From assembly GCF_029892785.1 (NCBI RefSeq), contig NZ_JARXXA010000003.1:1-64000 (forward strand): a stretch of DNA of 64,000 nt, read 5' to 3'. The notes beneath the pieces are model-generated. The model did not search any database. It was not told the DNA's origin and saw only the letters and a program-made list of their open reading frames with translations. The stretch's first letter is position 1. Each line of letters opens with the position of its first letter. This DNA is from Parabacteroides sp. PH5-46 (GTDB lineage Bacteria; Bacteroidota; Bacteroidia; Bacteroidales; Tannerellaceae). The position numbers and the translations under genes are program-made. Shown in pieces: positions 24,945 to 34,817 of the stretch.

Positions 24945-25898
24945 TTATATATTTTCCAGTATTTTTTTTATTACGGCCTGAGCGGAGATTTCCCGGTTGG
25001 CGGCTTCGGGTATTACAATGCTCTGAGGGCTTTCTATCACATCGTCTGTTACGATCATATTGCGGCGAACAGGTAGGCAGTGCATAAAGTAGGCATTGTT
25101 GGTCAGTGCCATCTTCTCTATATCTACCGTCCAGCTCCGGTCCATATTAAGGATTTCTCCATAATGCGGGTCTGTGTAAGCTGCCCAGTTCTTGGCATAA
25201 ATAAAGTCCGCTCCTTCAAAGGCTTTTTTCTGGTCGTACTCTACGCGAGCTTTCCCTACGAATGCCGGATCCAACTCGTAGCCTTCGGGATGGGTGATTA
25301 CAAACTCATAGTCTGTTTCATTCATCCATTCGGCAAAGCTGTTAGGTACGGCTTGCGGGAGTGCTTTGGGGTGAGGTGCCCAGGTCATCACTACTTTGGG
25401 ACGGGCTGTCTTTTTGTACTCCTCTATCGTGATGAGGTCGGCATAGCTTTGCAGCGGATGGCGGGTGGCTGCTTCCATGCTGAAAACCGGTCTTCCGGAG
25501 TATTGAATAAACTGAGTCAGAACCTTTTCGGTATAGTCTTCTTCCTTGTTTTCAAAGCGGGCAAACGAACGGACACCAATGATATCACAATAGCAGCCCA
25601 TAACGGGAATAGCCTCCAATAGATGCTCCGGCTTGTCTCCGTCCATCACTACGCCTCGTTCGCTTTCCAGCTTCCAGGCACCTTGGTTTATATCGAGTAC
25701 CATGGTGTTCATGCCCAGGTTCATGGCTGCCTTTTGCGTGCTCAAACGTGTACGCAGGCTGGAATTGAAAAATATCATCAACAAAGTCTTATTTTTCCCC
25801 AACTCAGTAAACCGAAACCGGTCTTTCTTAATCTCAAGGGCGTCTTTTACTGCCTGCTGCAAATCTCCTATATCGTGTACGTTTGTGAAATGCTTCAT
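24945..25898 (-). CDS. argF': N-succinylornithine carbamoyltransferase (ArgF')
   Basis: Carbamoylates a blocked ornithine in arginine synthesis. The carbamoyl-phosphate loop is [11 protein letters not shown] (residues 43-53, S47-x-R49-T50-R51) and HCLPVRRN is the second signature. Residue 90 is proline in [12 protein letters not shown]; published work on this family assigns Pro at this position to the N-succinylornithine enzyme of Bacteroides fragilis and Glu (position 92) to the N-acetylornithine enzyme of Xanthomonas. I therefore predict succinylated intermediates. 317 residues. It follows proA by 27 bases. Confidence 0.93.
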   Translation of the reverse strand: MKHFTNVHDIGDLQQAVKDALEIKKDRFRFTELGKNKTLLMIFFNSSLRTRLSTQKAAMNLGMNTMVLDINQGAWKLESERGVVMDGDKPEHLLEAIPVMGCYCDIIGVRSFARFENKEEDYTEKVLTQFIQYSGRPVFSMEAATRHPLQSYADLITIEEYKKTARPKVVMTWAPHPKALPQAVPNSFAEWMNETDYEFVITHPEGYELDPAFVGKARVEYDQKKAFEGADFIYAKNWAAYTDPHYGEILNMDRSWTVDIEKMALTNNAYFMHCLPVRRNMIVTDDVIESPQSIVIPEAANREISAQAVIKKILENI

Positions 25899-25925
25899 AT
25901 CTTTAATTCTTTAATTATTCTTCAT

Positions 25926-27173
25926 TCAAGACCTTGTAAGGCCATTTCCTTCTATAATATATTTGTAAGTAGTGAGTTCGGGGAGGGCCATGGGGCCTCG
26001 GGCATGGAGTTTTTGGGTGCTGATGCCTATTTCGGCACCCATTCCGAACTGTGCGCCATCGGTGAAGGCTGTTGATACGTTGGCGTAGACGCAGGCGGCG
26101 TCTACTAATAGCTCGAAACGGCGGATGGTGTCGGCTGATTCGCTGATGATACATTCGCTGTGTTTGGAGCTGTGCCGGGCAATGTGTTCCAGTGCTTCAG
26201 CTAGGGAATCAACTGTTTTGATGCTCATTTTATAGTCGAGAAACTCTGTGCCAAAGCTGTCTTCCGTTGCTTTTTGCAATAACTCTGCCGGATAATGCGA
26301 TGCCAGAGCGGTATAGGCTGAGTTGTCGGCATAGATGATTACTTGACTTTCCGATAGCTTTTGGCAGAGATACGGCAGGTCTGATAACCTGTCTTTGTGG
26401 ATGATAAGGCAATCCAGCGCATTACAGACACTTACGCGTCGGGTCTTTGCGTTATTGACGATGGCTTGCCCCTTTTCTTTGTCTCCCTCTTTATCAAAAT
26501 AGGTATGACAGATACCGGCTCCGGTTTCTATCACCGGGATACGGGCATTTTCGCGTACAAAGTTGATCAGCGAACTACTGCCTCTCGGGATGATAAGGTC
26601 TACCAGTCCTACGGCATTCAGCAAGGCTGATGTTGCTTCACGATCGGGAGGCAATAAGGTGCATACAGCCGGATCTATATGATATTTTTTCAGTACATCG
26701 TGTATAATGGCAACCAATGCTTTGTTGGAATAATCGGCATCCGAGCCTCCTTTCAACACGCAGGCATTCCCGCTTTTCAGACAGAGCGAGAACACATCAA
26801 ACGTTACATTCGGGCGGGCTTCATAGATAATGCCAATCACACCAAACGGAACGCTTACTTTCTTGATCGTCATCCCGTTGGGACGTGTCACTTTACTCAA
26901 GACCTTGCCAAGAGGCGAGGGTAGGGAGGCTACATTTTTCATGTCTCCAGCAATGCCTTGCAGGCGCTCTTCCGTTAGTTTCAAACGATCGTATTTGGGG
27001 TTGGAAGGCTCCATTAATGCCAGGTCTTTGGCATTTTCGGCTAAGATATGAGCTTGCTTTTCAAGCATTGCATCTGCTGTATCCGAAAGTATCTTACTAA
27101 TGGATGCATCGCTTAGCCCAACCAACGAACGGGATGCGGCAACTGTCTGTTTTATAAGCTCGTTTACGTTCAT
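25926..27173 (-). CDS. proA: Gamma-glutamyl phosphate reductase
   Basis: Second step of proline synthesis: reduces glutamyl 5-phosphate to glutamate semialdehyde with NADPH. Aldehyde-dehydrogenase fold with the catalytic cysteine in [18 protein letters not shown] and the family segments [18 protein letters not shown] and [16 protein letters not shown]. 415 residues. It follows proB by 21 bases, so kinase and reductase are made together as usual, and it precedes argF'. Confidence 0.96.
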   Translation of the reverse strand: MNVNELIKQTVAASRSLVGLSDASISKILSDTADAMLEKQAHILAENAKDLALMEPSNPKYDRLKLTEERLQGIAGDMKNVASLPSPLGKVLSKVTRPNGMTIKKVSVPFGVIGIIYEARPNVTFDVFSLCLKSGNACVLKGGSDADYSNKALVAIIHDVLKKYHIDPAVCTLLPPDREATSALLNAVGLVDLIIPRGSSSLINFVRENARIPVIETGAGICHTYFDKEGDKEKGQAIVNNAKTRRVSVCNALDCLIIHKDRLSDLPYLCQKLSESQVIIYADNSAYTALASHYPAELLQKATEDSFGTEFLDYKMSIKTVDSLAEALEHIARHSSKHSECIISESADTIRRFELLVDAACVYANVSTAFTDGAQFGMGAEIGISTQKLHARGPMALPELTTYKYIIEGNGLTRS

Positions 27174-27194
27174 AGAAATTCTTTTTTCTATTGT

Positions 27195-28265
27195 TTAGTC
27201 CAAATATAAATAGTCGTAATGGACGAGCGGTTTGATGGCGCGTTGTCCAATCTGTTTGATCGCTTCTTCGCTGGTATATCCGGCACAACCTACACCGATT
27301 TGCTTTCCTTTTTCGTCAAATATCTTTACAATATCGTCTTTCTCAAATTCACCTGTAATTTGGGTTACCCCTACTAGCAGTACACTGGTGGCCTTAGGAC
27401 CTTTCAGTGCTTCAGCTGCTCCTTTATTGATGTGCACTTCGCCTTTGGCAAAGCCTTCGGAGTGGGCAATCCATTTCTTTACATTGCTTACCGGTTTGGC
27501 TGATGGTTTGAAGCGGGTACATACTACTTTGCTATTGTTGTCCAGCAGGTTGAGCAGGATATTCTCCTTTTTTCCATTGGCGATAATTACGGCAATACCT
27601 TCATCCGCCACCTTTTGAGCGATGCTGCATTTGGTCAGCATTCCACCCCGTCCGAAGGCTGATTTGGTGGTTTGCACATAATCCAGTACATCTTCTTTTC
27701 CCTTTTCTATTTCGGGAATTACAAAGGCTTGCGGGTCCGACGGATTTCCGTTGTATATACCATCTACATTGCTCAGAATGACAAGCATATCCATACCCAT
27801 CATGGTAGCAATCAGACCGGATAGTTCGTCATTATCCGTAAACATCAGTTCCGTAACAGAAATTGTATCGTTCTCATTGACAATGGGTATGACCTTGTTT
27901 TCCAGCATCACTTCCATGCAATGTTTCTGGTTGAGATAGTGACTACGACTTCCAAAGTTTTCCTTCGTAGTCAGCACCTGCCCACATACGATATGATGTT
28001 CGCGGAATAATTCGTAGTATCGGTTGATCAGTTTGGCTTGTCCTACAGCCGAATAGAGTTGGCGGGCTGAAACAGAATCCAGCTTTTTACCCACCTTTAT
28101 CTCACTGCGTCCCGAAGCTACTGCACCGGAAGAAATGAGGATAATCTCAATTCCCTTTTTGTGCAATACCGCCACCTGGTCTACCAATGCCGACATGCGG
28201 GTAATATCCAACGTACCATCCGCTCTTGTCAACACATTACTACCAATTTTTACTGCTATTTTCAT
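27195..28265 (-). CDS. proB: Glutamate 5-kinase
   Basis: First step of proline synthesis, phosphorylating glutamate with ATP. Amino-acid kinase domain: VKIGSNVLT at the N terminus, ILISSGAVASGR, IPIVNENDTISVTELMFTDNDELSGLIA and AFGRGGMLTK. A C-terminal PUA domain follows (about residues 275-356), giving the full-length 356-residue form that is usually proline-inhibited. It overlaps the acyl-CoA ligase gene by four bases. Confidence 0.96.
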   Translation of the reverse strand: MKIAVKIGSNVLTRADGTLDITRMSALVDQVAVLHKKGIEIILISSGAVASGRSEIKVGKKLDSVSARQLYSAVGQAKLINRYYELFREHHIVCGQVLTTKENFGSRSHYLNQKHCMEVMLENKVIPIVNENDTISVTELMFTDNDELSGLIATMMGMDMLVILSNVDGIYNGNPSDPQAFVIPEIEKGKEDVLDYVQTTKSAFGRGGMLTKCSIAQKVADEGIAVIIANGKKENILLNLLDNNSKVVCTRFKPSAKPVSNVKKWIAHSEGFAKGEVHINKGAAEALKGPKATSVLLVGVTQITGEFEKDDIVKIFDEKGKQIGVGCAGYTSEEAIKQIGQRAIKPLVHYDYLYLD

Positions 28266-29920
28266 TTATCTTTATTCCGTATTTCTACTCTTCTGATCTT
28301 GCCGCTGATGGTTTTGGGGAGTTCGTCTACAAACTCGATGATGCGCGGGTATTTATAGGGAGCAGTTACCTTTTTTACATGATCCTGTATTTCCTTTACC
28401 AAGGCCTCTCCGGCTTTGTCTTTGTACTCTTTAGACAGGATGATGGTTGCTTTTACGATCTGTCCGCGTACCTCGTCGGGCACTCCGGTGATGGCGCACT
28501 CTACTACTGCTGGGTGAGTCATCAGGGCACTTTCCACCTCAAACGGGCCGATACGGTATCCCGAGCTTTTGATCACATCGTCGGTACGGCCTACAAACCA
28601 GAAGTAGCCATCTTCGTCACGCCAGGCCACGTCTCCGGTGAAGTAGATGCCGTTATGGCAGGTAGCTTGAGTCAGTTCCGGATCGCGATAGTATTCTTTG
28701 AATAGTCCGAGAGGTCTTCCTTTGTCGTAGCGGACTACGATCTCGCCTTGCTCTCCGTCTTCGGCAGGTGTCCCGTCGGGGCGGAGTAGGTCTACATTGT
28801 ACTGTGGGTTGGCTTTTCCCATTGAGCCGGGCTTGGGCTCTGTCCAGGGGAATGTGCAGACCGTAAGTGTCGTTTCCGTCTGTCCGAAACCCTCCATCAG
28901 CTTAATACCCGTCAGCTTTTTGAATGCTTCAAATACGGCAGGATTGAGGGCTTCTCCGGCTATGGTACAGTATTCCAGCGAAGACAGGTCATAGTTCGAG
29001 AGGTCTTCCCTGATCAGGAAACGGAAGATGGTAGGAGGTGCGCAAAGCGAGGTGATGCGATAGTCTTGTATCATCTTCAGCATATCCGCCGGATTGAACT
29101 TTTCATGATCATAGACAAATACCGTAGCTCCGGCAATCCATTGTCCGTATAGTTTGCCCCATACGGCCTTTCCCCATCCGGTGTCGGCAATCGTCAGGTG
29201 CAGGCTTCTCTCGTGCAGATTATGCCAATAGCTTCCTGTCGTAATATGAGCCAGCGGATAGGTGAAATCATGTGTTACCATCTTGGGGTTGCCGGTAGTA
29301 CCCGATGTAAAGTACATCAGCGAAATATCATCGTTTTTGTTTACTTGAGCAGGCTTTACAAAAGGCTTCGCACCTTCTATTCCTTTATGAAAATCTTCAA
29401 ATCCTTCCGGGATAAGCGGGCCGATAGAAACGAGTTTCTTTATCGACGGAGATTCCGGCATAGCATCGGTTATATGCTTGGTAATAACCTCTTCTCCTGC
29501 ACAAACAATCATTTTTATATCTGCCGCATTGTTGCGGTATACGATGTCTTTTTTCGTCAGCAAATGGGTGGCAGGGATGGCTACAGCTCCCAGTTTATGC
29601 AAGGCGATGATAGCGAACCAAAACTCGTACCGGCGCTTTAGTATCAGCATCACCATATCGCCCCGACCGATGCCCAGCGACTGAAAGTAAGAGGCTGTCT
29701 GGTCGGAATATTTCTTCATATCGGCGAAAGAAAAGTCTATATGTTCGCCTTTATCATTTGTCCAGCAAATAGCCTTTTTATCAGGGGCTTCCTCTGCCCA
29801 GGCATCTACTACATCATAACCGAAATTGAACGTTTCAGGCACATTTACCCTGAAATGCTGCATAAAGTCGTCTTGCGACTCAAAGGTCGTCTTATCTAAA
29901 AATCTTTCTAACATTTTCAA
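28262..29920 (-). CDS. AMP-forming acyl-CoA ligase
   Basis: Adenylate-forming enzyme that activates a carboxylic acid to its acyl-CoA. The P-loop MYFTSGTTGNPKMVTHD, the adenine segment MEGFGQTETTLTVC, GDVAWRDEDGYFWFVGRTDD and the C-terminal catalytic lysine in LPKTISGKIRRVE are all present. 552 residues, without the long N-terminal extension of Acs, so a medium/short or branched-chain acid is more likely than acetate. It is three bases behind an XRE-cupin regulator, a pairing also known from other Bacteroidales. Confidence 0.92.
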   Translation of the reverse strand: MKMLERFLDKTTFESQDDFMQHFRVNVPETFNFGYDVVDAWAEEAPDKKAICWTNDKGEHIDFSFADMKKYSDQTASYFQSLGIGRGDMVMLILKRRYEFWFAIIALHKLGAVAIPATHLLTKKDIVYRNNAADIKMIVCAGEEVITKHITDAMPESPSIKKLVSIGPLIPEGFEDFHKGIEGAKPFVKPAQVNKNDDISLMYFTSGTTGNPKMVTHDFTYPLAHITTGSYWHNLHERSLHLTIADTGWGKAVWGKLYGQWIAGATVFVYDHEKFNPADMLKMIQDYRITSLCAPPTIFRFLIREDLSNYDLSSLEYCTIAGEALNPAVFEAFKKLTGIKLMEGFGQTETTLTVCTFPWTEPKPGSMGKANPQYNVDLLRPDGTPAEDGEQGEIVVRYDKGRPLGLFKEYYRDPELTQATCHNGIYFTGDVAWRDEDGYFWFVGRTDDVIKSSGYRIGPFEVESALMTHPAVVECAITGVPDEVRGQIVKATIILSKEYKDKAGEALVKEIQDHVKKVTAPYKYPRIIEFVDELPKTISGKIRRVEIRNKDK

Positions 29921-29923
29921 TAC

Positions 29924-30478
29924 CTATAATATGATGGCTAAAAAACGGACTTTCTCATTATCCAAAGCCTTCATTCCATGCGGAAGTTCGGAGTTGAAAT
30001 ACACACTGTCGCCTGTTTCCAGTATCAGGTCTTTGCCGTTGATATGGAAGAGCATACGCCCACTTAATACCAGGTTGAATTCCTGTCCGGAGTGTGCATT
30101 CAGATAGATGGACTCTTCTTCGGGTTTGGGATGAACAGTTACCAGAAAAGGGTCGGCCTTGCGCTGGGTGAAACCGGCAGCCAGCGACTGGTACCTGTAG
30201 GCCTTGGTGCGTTCTACAGCTATTCCTTTCCCTTTGCGGGTAACAAAATAGCTACTCATTTTGGGTTCGTCACCAAACATTAAAGTCGTTAACTCAATAC
30301 TATACGCCTGGGATATCTGGTGAAGTACGCTGACCGATATGTCTACCGTTCCACTCTCCAGTTTCAGATACTCTTCAGCAGTAAGGCTACACGCTTTGGC
30401 CATCTCTTCGGGAGAAATATCCAGGGCATCCCGCAGGCCTGCCAGGCGTTCGGCTATCTGTTTTATCTGCTCATTCAT
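29924..30478 (-). CDS. XRE-family regulator with C-terminal cupin
   Basis: 184 residues: an N-terminal helix-turn-helix (LRDALDISPEEMAKACSL, about residues 16-33) and a cupin fold (about 110-184, with YLNAHSGQEFNLVLSGRM and LETGDSVYFNSELPHGMK). The cupin probably senses a small molecule. Location directly before the acyl-CoA ligase gene implies it controls that gene and perhaps the whole run to lipB. A perfect -7 box lies 24 bases upstream. Confidence 0.93.
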   Translation of the reverse strand: MNEQIKQIAERLAGLRDALDISPEEMAKACSLTAEEYLKLESGTVDISVSVLHQISQAYSIELTTLMFGDEPKMSSYFVTRKGKGIAVERTKAYRYQSLAAGFTQRKADPFLVTVHPKPEEESIYLNAHSGQEFNLVLSGRMLFHINGKDLILETGDSVYFNSELPHGMKALDNEKVRFLAIIL

Positions 30479-30501
30479 CGAATCAAGTTTTAATTGAGCC
30501 C

Positions 30502-30509
30502 CAAAGATA
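30502..30509 (-). promoter_or_regulatory. -7 box upstream of the XRE-cupin gene
   Basis: The minus strand reads TATCTTTG, 23 bases before the ATG at 30478. It is the only clear promoter-like box before the seven-gene run. Confidence 0.5.
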
Positions 30510-30589
30510 TAAAGAAAAAGCTAAAAGTTATGGTTTAATGCTTTTTATTGCCATTTTTTCATCGATGAACCTATTTGTCTATAAAAATG

Positions 30590-32095
30590 CTATTTCTTTT
30601 TTGATGCTCCTTTCACCAATATGTTGACAACTTGCTTAGCTATAGGCACAAAGACTGTAGTAGCCATCTTGTTCCAGAAACGTTTGTTTTCTGTCGCCCT
30701 TTTTTGTGCCGCTTTTTCCTCTTCACGGCGGGCTTTTTCCAGCTCTTTCTGTGCTTTGGCATCTGCTTTGTCTTTTGCCACCTGCTCTTTTTCGCTCAGG
30801 GTATTCTGTAGACGTTCCGTCAGAATTTCAAAGGCAGATGTACGGTCTATCAGTTGGGCATAATGCCTGTATAATAGAGAAGAAGTAGTCATCTTGTTGC
30901 GCTCTGCTGTGTCGAGCGGGCCGATCTGTCCTTCAGGAGGCAGGATGTAGGCTCTTTCTACCGGATTGGGACGGCCTTTTTCGTCCAGGAAGGAAACCAG
31001 CGCTTCACCCGTACCCAACTCCATGATAGCCGATTCGGTGTCAAATTTAGGATTGGCACGGAAGGTTTGAGCCGCTACTTTTACAGCCTTCTGGTCTTTC
31101 GGTGTATAGGCTCGCAGGGCGTGCTGCACCCGGTTACCCAACTGCCCCAGTACCGAATCGGGAATATCCGATGGCGTTTGTGAGATAAAGTAAATACCTA
31201 CCCCTTTAGAGCGGATCAGACGCACCACCTGTTCGATCTTTTCCAGCAATGCCTTCTGAGCGTCAGCGAACAACAGATGTGCTTCGTCAAAGAAGAATAC
31301 CAGTTTGGGTTTGTCCGGATCGCCTACTTCGGGCAATACATCAAACAACTTCGTCATCAGCCACATCAGGAAGGTGGTATATACCCGTGGCGAATTCATC
31401 AGCTTATCAGAAGCAAGAATGTTGATAACTCCCTTATCCCCTACGGTTTGTATCAGGTCGTCTATATTAAGATTCGGTTCGCCGAAGAACTTATCTGCTC
31501 CGTCATGCTCCAGGGTAATCAGCCCCCGCTGAATCGCTCCGATGCTGGCAGTAGAGATGTTTCCGTAAGCCGTTGTAAAACGCGAAGCGTTATTTCCCAC
31601 ATATTCAAGTAGTTTCTGTAAGTCTTTCAAGTCGATAATCTCCATCGACTCATCTTTCGCAATCTTAAAAATAATCGTCAGAACAGCCGACTGTGTGTCA
31701 TTCAGTGATAAAAGCCTGCTCAGCAACAGAGGCCCCATATCCGCAATCGTAGCCCTTACCGGAGCCCCTTGTTCGCCAAACACATCCCAAAACTGCACAG
31801 GAAATGCCTGAAACGTAAAGCCCTTATCCGCTAAACCATAGGTCTCAACCCGCTGGGTTACACTCTCTTTATTGCCGCCAACAGCAGCCACACCCGACAA
31901 GTCCCCCTTTACGTCAGCCGCAAAAACAGGAACCCCCATCCGGCTAAACGTCTCCGCCAGCGTCTGTAGCGTAACCGTTTTACCCGTACCGGTAGCCCCG
32001 GTAATCAGTCCATGTCGATTGGCCATCTTAGGCACCAAGCAAACTTCCGTATCTTCAGATATGGCCACAAAAGCCCTTTTCTCATTGTCAAACAT
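30590..32095 (-). CDS. HerA-like / DUF853 ATPase
   Basis: 501-residue cytosolic P-loop ATPase of the HerA-FtsK clan (YjgR/DUF853 group). Walker A is [12 protein letters not shown] (about residues 33-44), Walker [13 protein letters not shown], and the arginine-bearing [17 protein letters not shown] follows. The last 80 residues form a basic and glutamate-rich coiled coil with [14 protein letters not shown]. Role unknown; family members are presumed hexameric DNA or protein translocases. No nuclease partner (NurA) is next to it. Confidence 0.9.
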   Translation of the reverse strand: MFDNEKRAFVAISEDTEVCLVPKMANRHGLITGATGTGKTVTLQTLAETFSRMGVPVFAADVKGDLSGVAAVGGNKESVTQRVETYGLADKGFTFQAFPVQFWDVFGEQGAPVRATIADMGPLLLSRLLSLNDTQSAVLTIIFKIAKDESMEIIDLKDLQKLLEYVGNNASRFTTAYGNISTASIGAIQRGLITLEHDGADKFFGEPNLNIDDLIQTVGDKGVINILASDKLMNSPRVYTTFLMWLMTKLFDVLPEVGDPDKPKLVFFFDEAHLLFADAQKALLEKIEQVVRLIRSKGVGIYFISQTPSDIPDSVLGQLGNRVQHALRAYTPKDQKAVKVAAQTFRANPKFDTESAIMELGTGEALVSFLDEKGRPNPVERAYILPPEGQIGPLDTAERNKMTTSSLLYRHYAQLIDRTSAFEILTERLQNTLSEKEQVAKDKADAKAQKELEKARREEEKAAQKRATENKRFWNKMATTVFVPIAKQVVNILVKGASKKK

Positions 32096-32128
32096 CGGTT
32101 CTATCCATTAAGATTACTATTCCGCAAG

Positions 32129-32136
32129 CAAAAATA
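32129..32136 (-). promoter_or_regulatory. -7 box upstream of the HerA-like gene
   Basis: The minus strand reads TATTTTTG, 33 bases before the ATG at 32095. Confidence 0.45.
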
Positions 32137-32360
32137 CACAATTACCTCCACATTCACGAATAGGAGAGGGAAAAGATTTAAAAGCCCGGCTAGGGCTTTC
32201 TGAAATATCAATATGATTATATAGTCAGATATATTGTGACATTATTTGACGGAAAGACGTTTTTTTTCTAACTTTCACTTTAGACGAAGTCGATGATATT
32301 TCTAGTCACTATCGAAACAAAACGAAAAAATACTCGTCAATATCTAATATTTTTGCGGAA

Positions 32361-32745
32361 TTTTCTTTAAAAATGAGCGAATTCATCTAAATGATTCACC
32401 ACTTTTATTTGGATGATTTACCGTTTTTATTCAAATAAATGACCGAAATCATCCAAAAAAAGCCTCAATATACAAGAAAAAAGCCTCTAAAATAGCCATT
32501 TTTACCCCAAAAGCCTCAAAAATCACCTTCAAGATTGAAATAGCAAAAAGAAAGAGTTTGAATGAAGAATGTAGAATGATGAATGAAAAATCTTTTGATG
32601 CATATTCAATTTTCAACTTCCAATTTCTAATTGCTTGCAAAGTGGAAAACCTTAACCTGTAATTTTAACTATTCCTTTGCAAGTAGCTCCGATCCAGGGT
32701 CAAATAGCTCCGTATTTTGATAGTTGTTTTGTCAGAATGTCAAAT
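32361..32745. repeat. Dispersed intergenic repeat, copy R1 (about 385 bp)
   Basis: Aligns along its length with 55611-55995. Shared landmarks in order: AAAATGAGCG, TTTGGATGATTTACCGTTTT, TTTGAATGAAGAATGT, TTGCTTGCAAAGTGG, TTCCTTTGCAAGT, GCTCCGATC and CGTATTTTGATAGTTGTTTT. The distance between the first and last landmark differs by one base between copies. CTTGCAAAG and CTTTGCAAG form a conserved inverted pair. No open frame is conserved between copies. Confidence 0.8.
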
Positions 32746-32790
32746 GTGTCTGATAATAGCAGAATGACAATTTAACTCCGGCTTGCTCAG

Positions 32791-34125
32791 CTATTGTTTT
32801 TTCAGAATAGCCGGCAAGGTCGAGATCATGTAAAAAGGTAGGTTTATGAGCCGGAATGTTTTATGATTTTGTGTTTTTACTTCATCGATACTATATTTCC
32901 CTGTCCAGATGCGGATGGCAATATCGTGTGAAGATTCATCCATGAATTGATGTAGTGATTTCAACCGGGTATTGTGTCCGCTTTTTACTTCAATTGGGAT
33001 TATTTTACCGTCAAATGGATAAACCAGATCCACTTCAGCCATACTTCCCCGTTTAGCGCGTATCCAGAAATTTCGTTTTACGCCTACATCAAATGAAAGG
33101 GTCTTTAATTCTTGAGCAACAATTTGTTCAGCAGCTTTACCGCGCCATGTGTCCATCAAGTCGCTCGATGTTACATATTCTTTTCGGATATTCGCTGCAT
33201 AATTTACTAACCCGGCATCAAACCAAAAAAGCTTTGGAGCTTTTTTCTGATCCGAAATCATTGGCATTCTGGCGCTTGTTAATGGGTAAACCAACTCAAG
33301 CAACATCGCTTTTTCCAACATACGAAAAGCTTCGCCCGTTTCCCGCGCTTTGTATGGCGAACCACCAAACTCGCCCAGCGTAATGGTTTCGCCTGAAAAA
33401 GACCATCCTTCTTCTAGTATATAACGGATAACCGATACTTGTGTGTTATTTTTTGCATATTTTTCCACATCGTTCTTATAGGCATTCAGCAGGCTATTGT
33501 ACACCTTGTCAAGTACCGTAAAGTCTCTTTGGGCAGCATATCTGGCCACTGCTTCGGGCATACCGCCAATAAGTGAATACCTATTAAATAGCTCATTCAA
33601 CATATTGTGTAAGGCATCCGGCAAATCGGCATTGCGTATAGGATCCAGAAAGCGTTCTTCTCCGGTTGCATTCAGAAATTCAACAAACGAGCAAGGCTGC
33701 AATGCCATGTATTGAACACGTCCTACCGGCAACGAGATGTGACTGTCTAACATGGTTTCCAAAAGCGAACCGGCAGCAATCACATGAATTTCAGATAATT
33801 CTTCGTAAAAATAACGCAATAAAGATACCGTATGTGGAGAATTTTGTATTTCGTCTATGAAAAGTAATGTCCGCCCTTCATTTCTTTTCACATTACAATA
33901 TAAGAATAAGGATGGTAGCAATTCTTTTACATTCTCGGTTGCCTCAAACAACCTCCTGGCTTCTGATTTTTCAAGATTAACCGAAAGGTAGTTCTCGAAT
34001 TTTCCAGCAAAACGATCTACAATCGTTGTCTTGCCTACCTGTCGGGCACCCCGCAATACAAGTGGTTTGCGATATGGGTCATTAGCCCAGGATACCAATT
34101 CTTTCTCTATACTACGTTCAAACAT
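32791..34125 (-). CDS. AAA ATPase with DUF4143 domain
   Basis: 444 residues: AAA core with Walker A LRGARQVGKTT (about 24-34) and Walker B TLLFIDEIQN, sensor segment HVIAAGSLLE, and a C-terminal DUF4143 domain with the nuclease-like E-x-D...E-x-K pattern (GSMAEVDLVYPFDGKIIPIEVKSG). Such ATPases are abundant in Bacteroidota and their role is unknown. It is alone, between R1 and the arginine operon, and is transcribed away from argR. Confidence 0.92.
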   Translation of the reverse strand: MFERSIEKELVSWANDPYRKPLVLRGARQVGKTTIVDRFAGKFENYLSVNLEKSEARRLFEATENVKELLPSLFLYCNVKRNEGRTLLFIDEIQNSPHTVSLLRYFYEELSEIHVIAAGSLLETMLDSHISLPVGRVQYMALQPCSFVEFLNATGEERFLDPIRNADLPDALHNMLNELFNRYSLIGGMPEAVARYAAQRDFTVLDKVYNSLLNAYKNDVEKYAKNNTQVSVIRYILEEGWSFSGETITLGEFGGSPYKARETGEAFRMLEKAMLLELVYPLTSARMPMISDQKKAPKLFWFDAGLVNYAANIRKEYVTSSDLMDTWRGKAAEQIVAQELKTLSFDVGVKRNFWIRAKRGSMAEVDLVYPFDGKIIPIEVKSGHNTRLKSLHQFMDESSHDIAIRIWTGKYSIDEVKTQNHKTFRLINLPFYMISTLPAILKKQ

Positions 34126-34157
34126 AATCCCTTTATTTTATGGCATAAAGATACGAA

Positions 34158-34213
34158 TTTGTTTCATTGCAGGGGTATAATTCGCCCGATTTTGTTTCAT
34201 TGTAGGGGGTATA
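34158..34213 (+). repeat. Direct repeat between the DUF4143 and argR genes
   Basis: TTTGTTTCATTGCAGGGGTA (34158-) recurs as TTTGTTTCATTGTAGGGGGT (34191-34210) with a 33-bp period; the match runs on to TATA at 34213. It lies in the divergent gap between the two genes. Confidence 0.6.
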
Positions 34214-34249
34214 GAGGGAGTGTTCGGTCTCGGTGTTTAGGTTATACGG

Positions 34250-34263
34250 TAAATATTTATTCA
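34250..34263. promoter_or_regulatory. ARG box 1 (imperfect ArgR operator)
   Basis: TAAATATTTATTCA differs by one base from the site at 34279. It lies 29 bp upstream of box 2. Confidence 0.6.
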
Positions 34264-34278
34264 AAAATAACTGCAAAG

Positions 34279-34292
34279 TGAATATTTATTCA
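34279..34292. promoter_or_regulatory. ARG box 2 (near-perfect ArgR operator)
   Basis: TGAATATTTATTCA matches the palindromic ARG box TGAATnnnnATTCA and sits 12 bases upstream of the -7 box of argR, so ArgR should repress its own operon. Confidence 0.75.
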
Positions 34293-34303
34293 ATAAATGG
34301 TAT

Positions 34304-34311
34304 TATATTTG
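34304..34311 (+). promoter_or_regulatory. -7 box of the arginine operon
   Basis: TATATTTG, 26 bases before the argR ATG at 34338 and just downstream of ARG box 2. Confidence 0.6.
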
Positions 34312-34337
34312 CGGCTGTTTTTGAATAATTATACGGA

Positions 34338-34787
34338 ATGAGTGTAAGGAAAGAACGGTTGGAGGCTATTTGCAGGATTGTGCAGGCGGAGGTAATTTGT
34401 AATCAGGAAGAATTGCTGAAGCGTCTGGAGGCGAATGGGTTTGCTATTACGCAGGCTACTTTGTCTCGGGATATCAAGCAGCTGAAAATAGCCCGGATGC
34501 ATGATGGGGACGATAATTATGTCTATCGCTTGCCTGATTCGTCTTTGCAAACTCAACCTACAGCTCCTCAGCAGTCTAAGATGTATAAGAATATTGAGTT
34601 TTCAGGAAATCTGGCTGTTGTGAAGACGCTTCCGGGTCATGCAATGGCGATTGCCTATGATATTGATATTAATGCTCCTAAGGAGATTGTGGGGACTATT
34701 GCGGGGGATGATACCATCCTGGTGGTGCCTCGCGAAGGTTATGACAGAGAAAGTGTTGCCGAGGCGATTGCCCGGTTTATTAAATAA
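34338..34787 (+). CDS. argR: Arginine repressor
   Basis: 149 residues, normal for ArgR. N-terminal winged helix with [28 protein letters not shown] (read in two parts, the recognition helix being [14 protein letters not shown]), and a C-terminal hexamerisation/arginine-binding domain with [13 protein letters not shown] and [13 protein letters not shown]. It is the first gene of the arginine operon and is preceded by two ARG boxes, so autoregulation is likely. Confidence 0.96.
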   Translation: MSVRKERLEAICRIVQAEVICNQEELLKRLEANGFAITQATLSRDIKQLKIARMHDGDDNYVYRLPDSSLQTQPTAPQQSKMYKNIEFSGNLAVVKTLPGHAMAIAYDIDINAPKEIVGTIAGDDTILVVPREGYDRESVAEAIARFIK

Positions 34788-34817
34788 AGGTATATTATTA
34801 TAATGCAGACTACATTA

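Larger units (their letters stand above)
32096..32790. other. Long intergenic region holding dispersed repeat R1
   Basis: About 700 bases without a gene. The left third holds the HerA-like gene's promoter and AT-rich filler; from 32361 it is filled by repeat R1. A 63-codon minus-strand frame (32449-32640) inside the repeat shows lysine/phenylalanine-rich low complexity and is not called. Confidence 0.6.

Noticed and set aside
27097-27288. Small frames antisense to proA, proB, uvrB and other core genes
   Set aside because: They are shadows of clear genes on the other strand with no independent start signals.
32449-32640. 63-codon minus-strand frame in repeat R1
   Set aside because: The frame is not kept in R2 and its product is low complexity.
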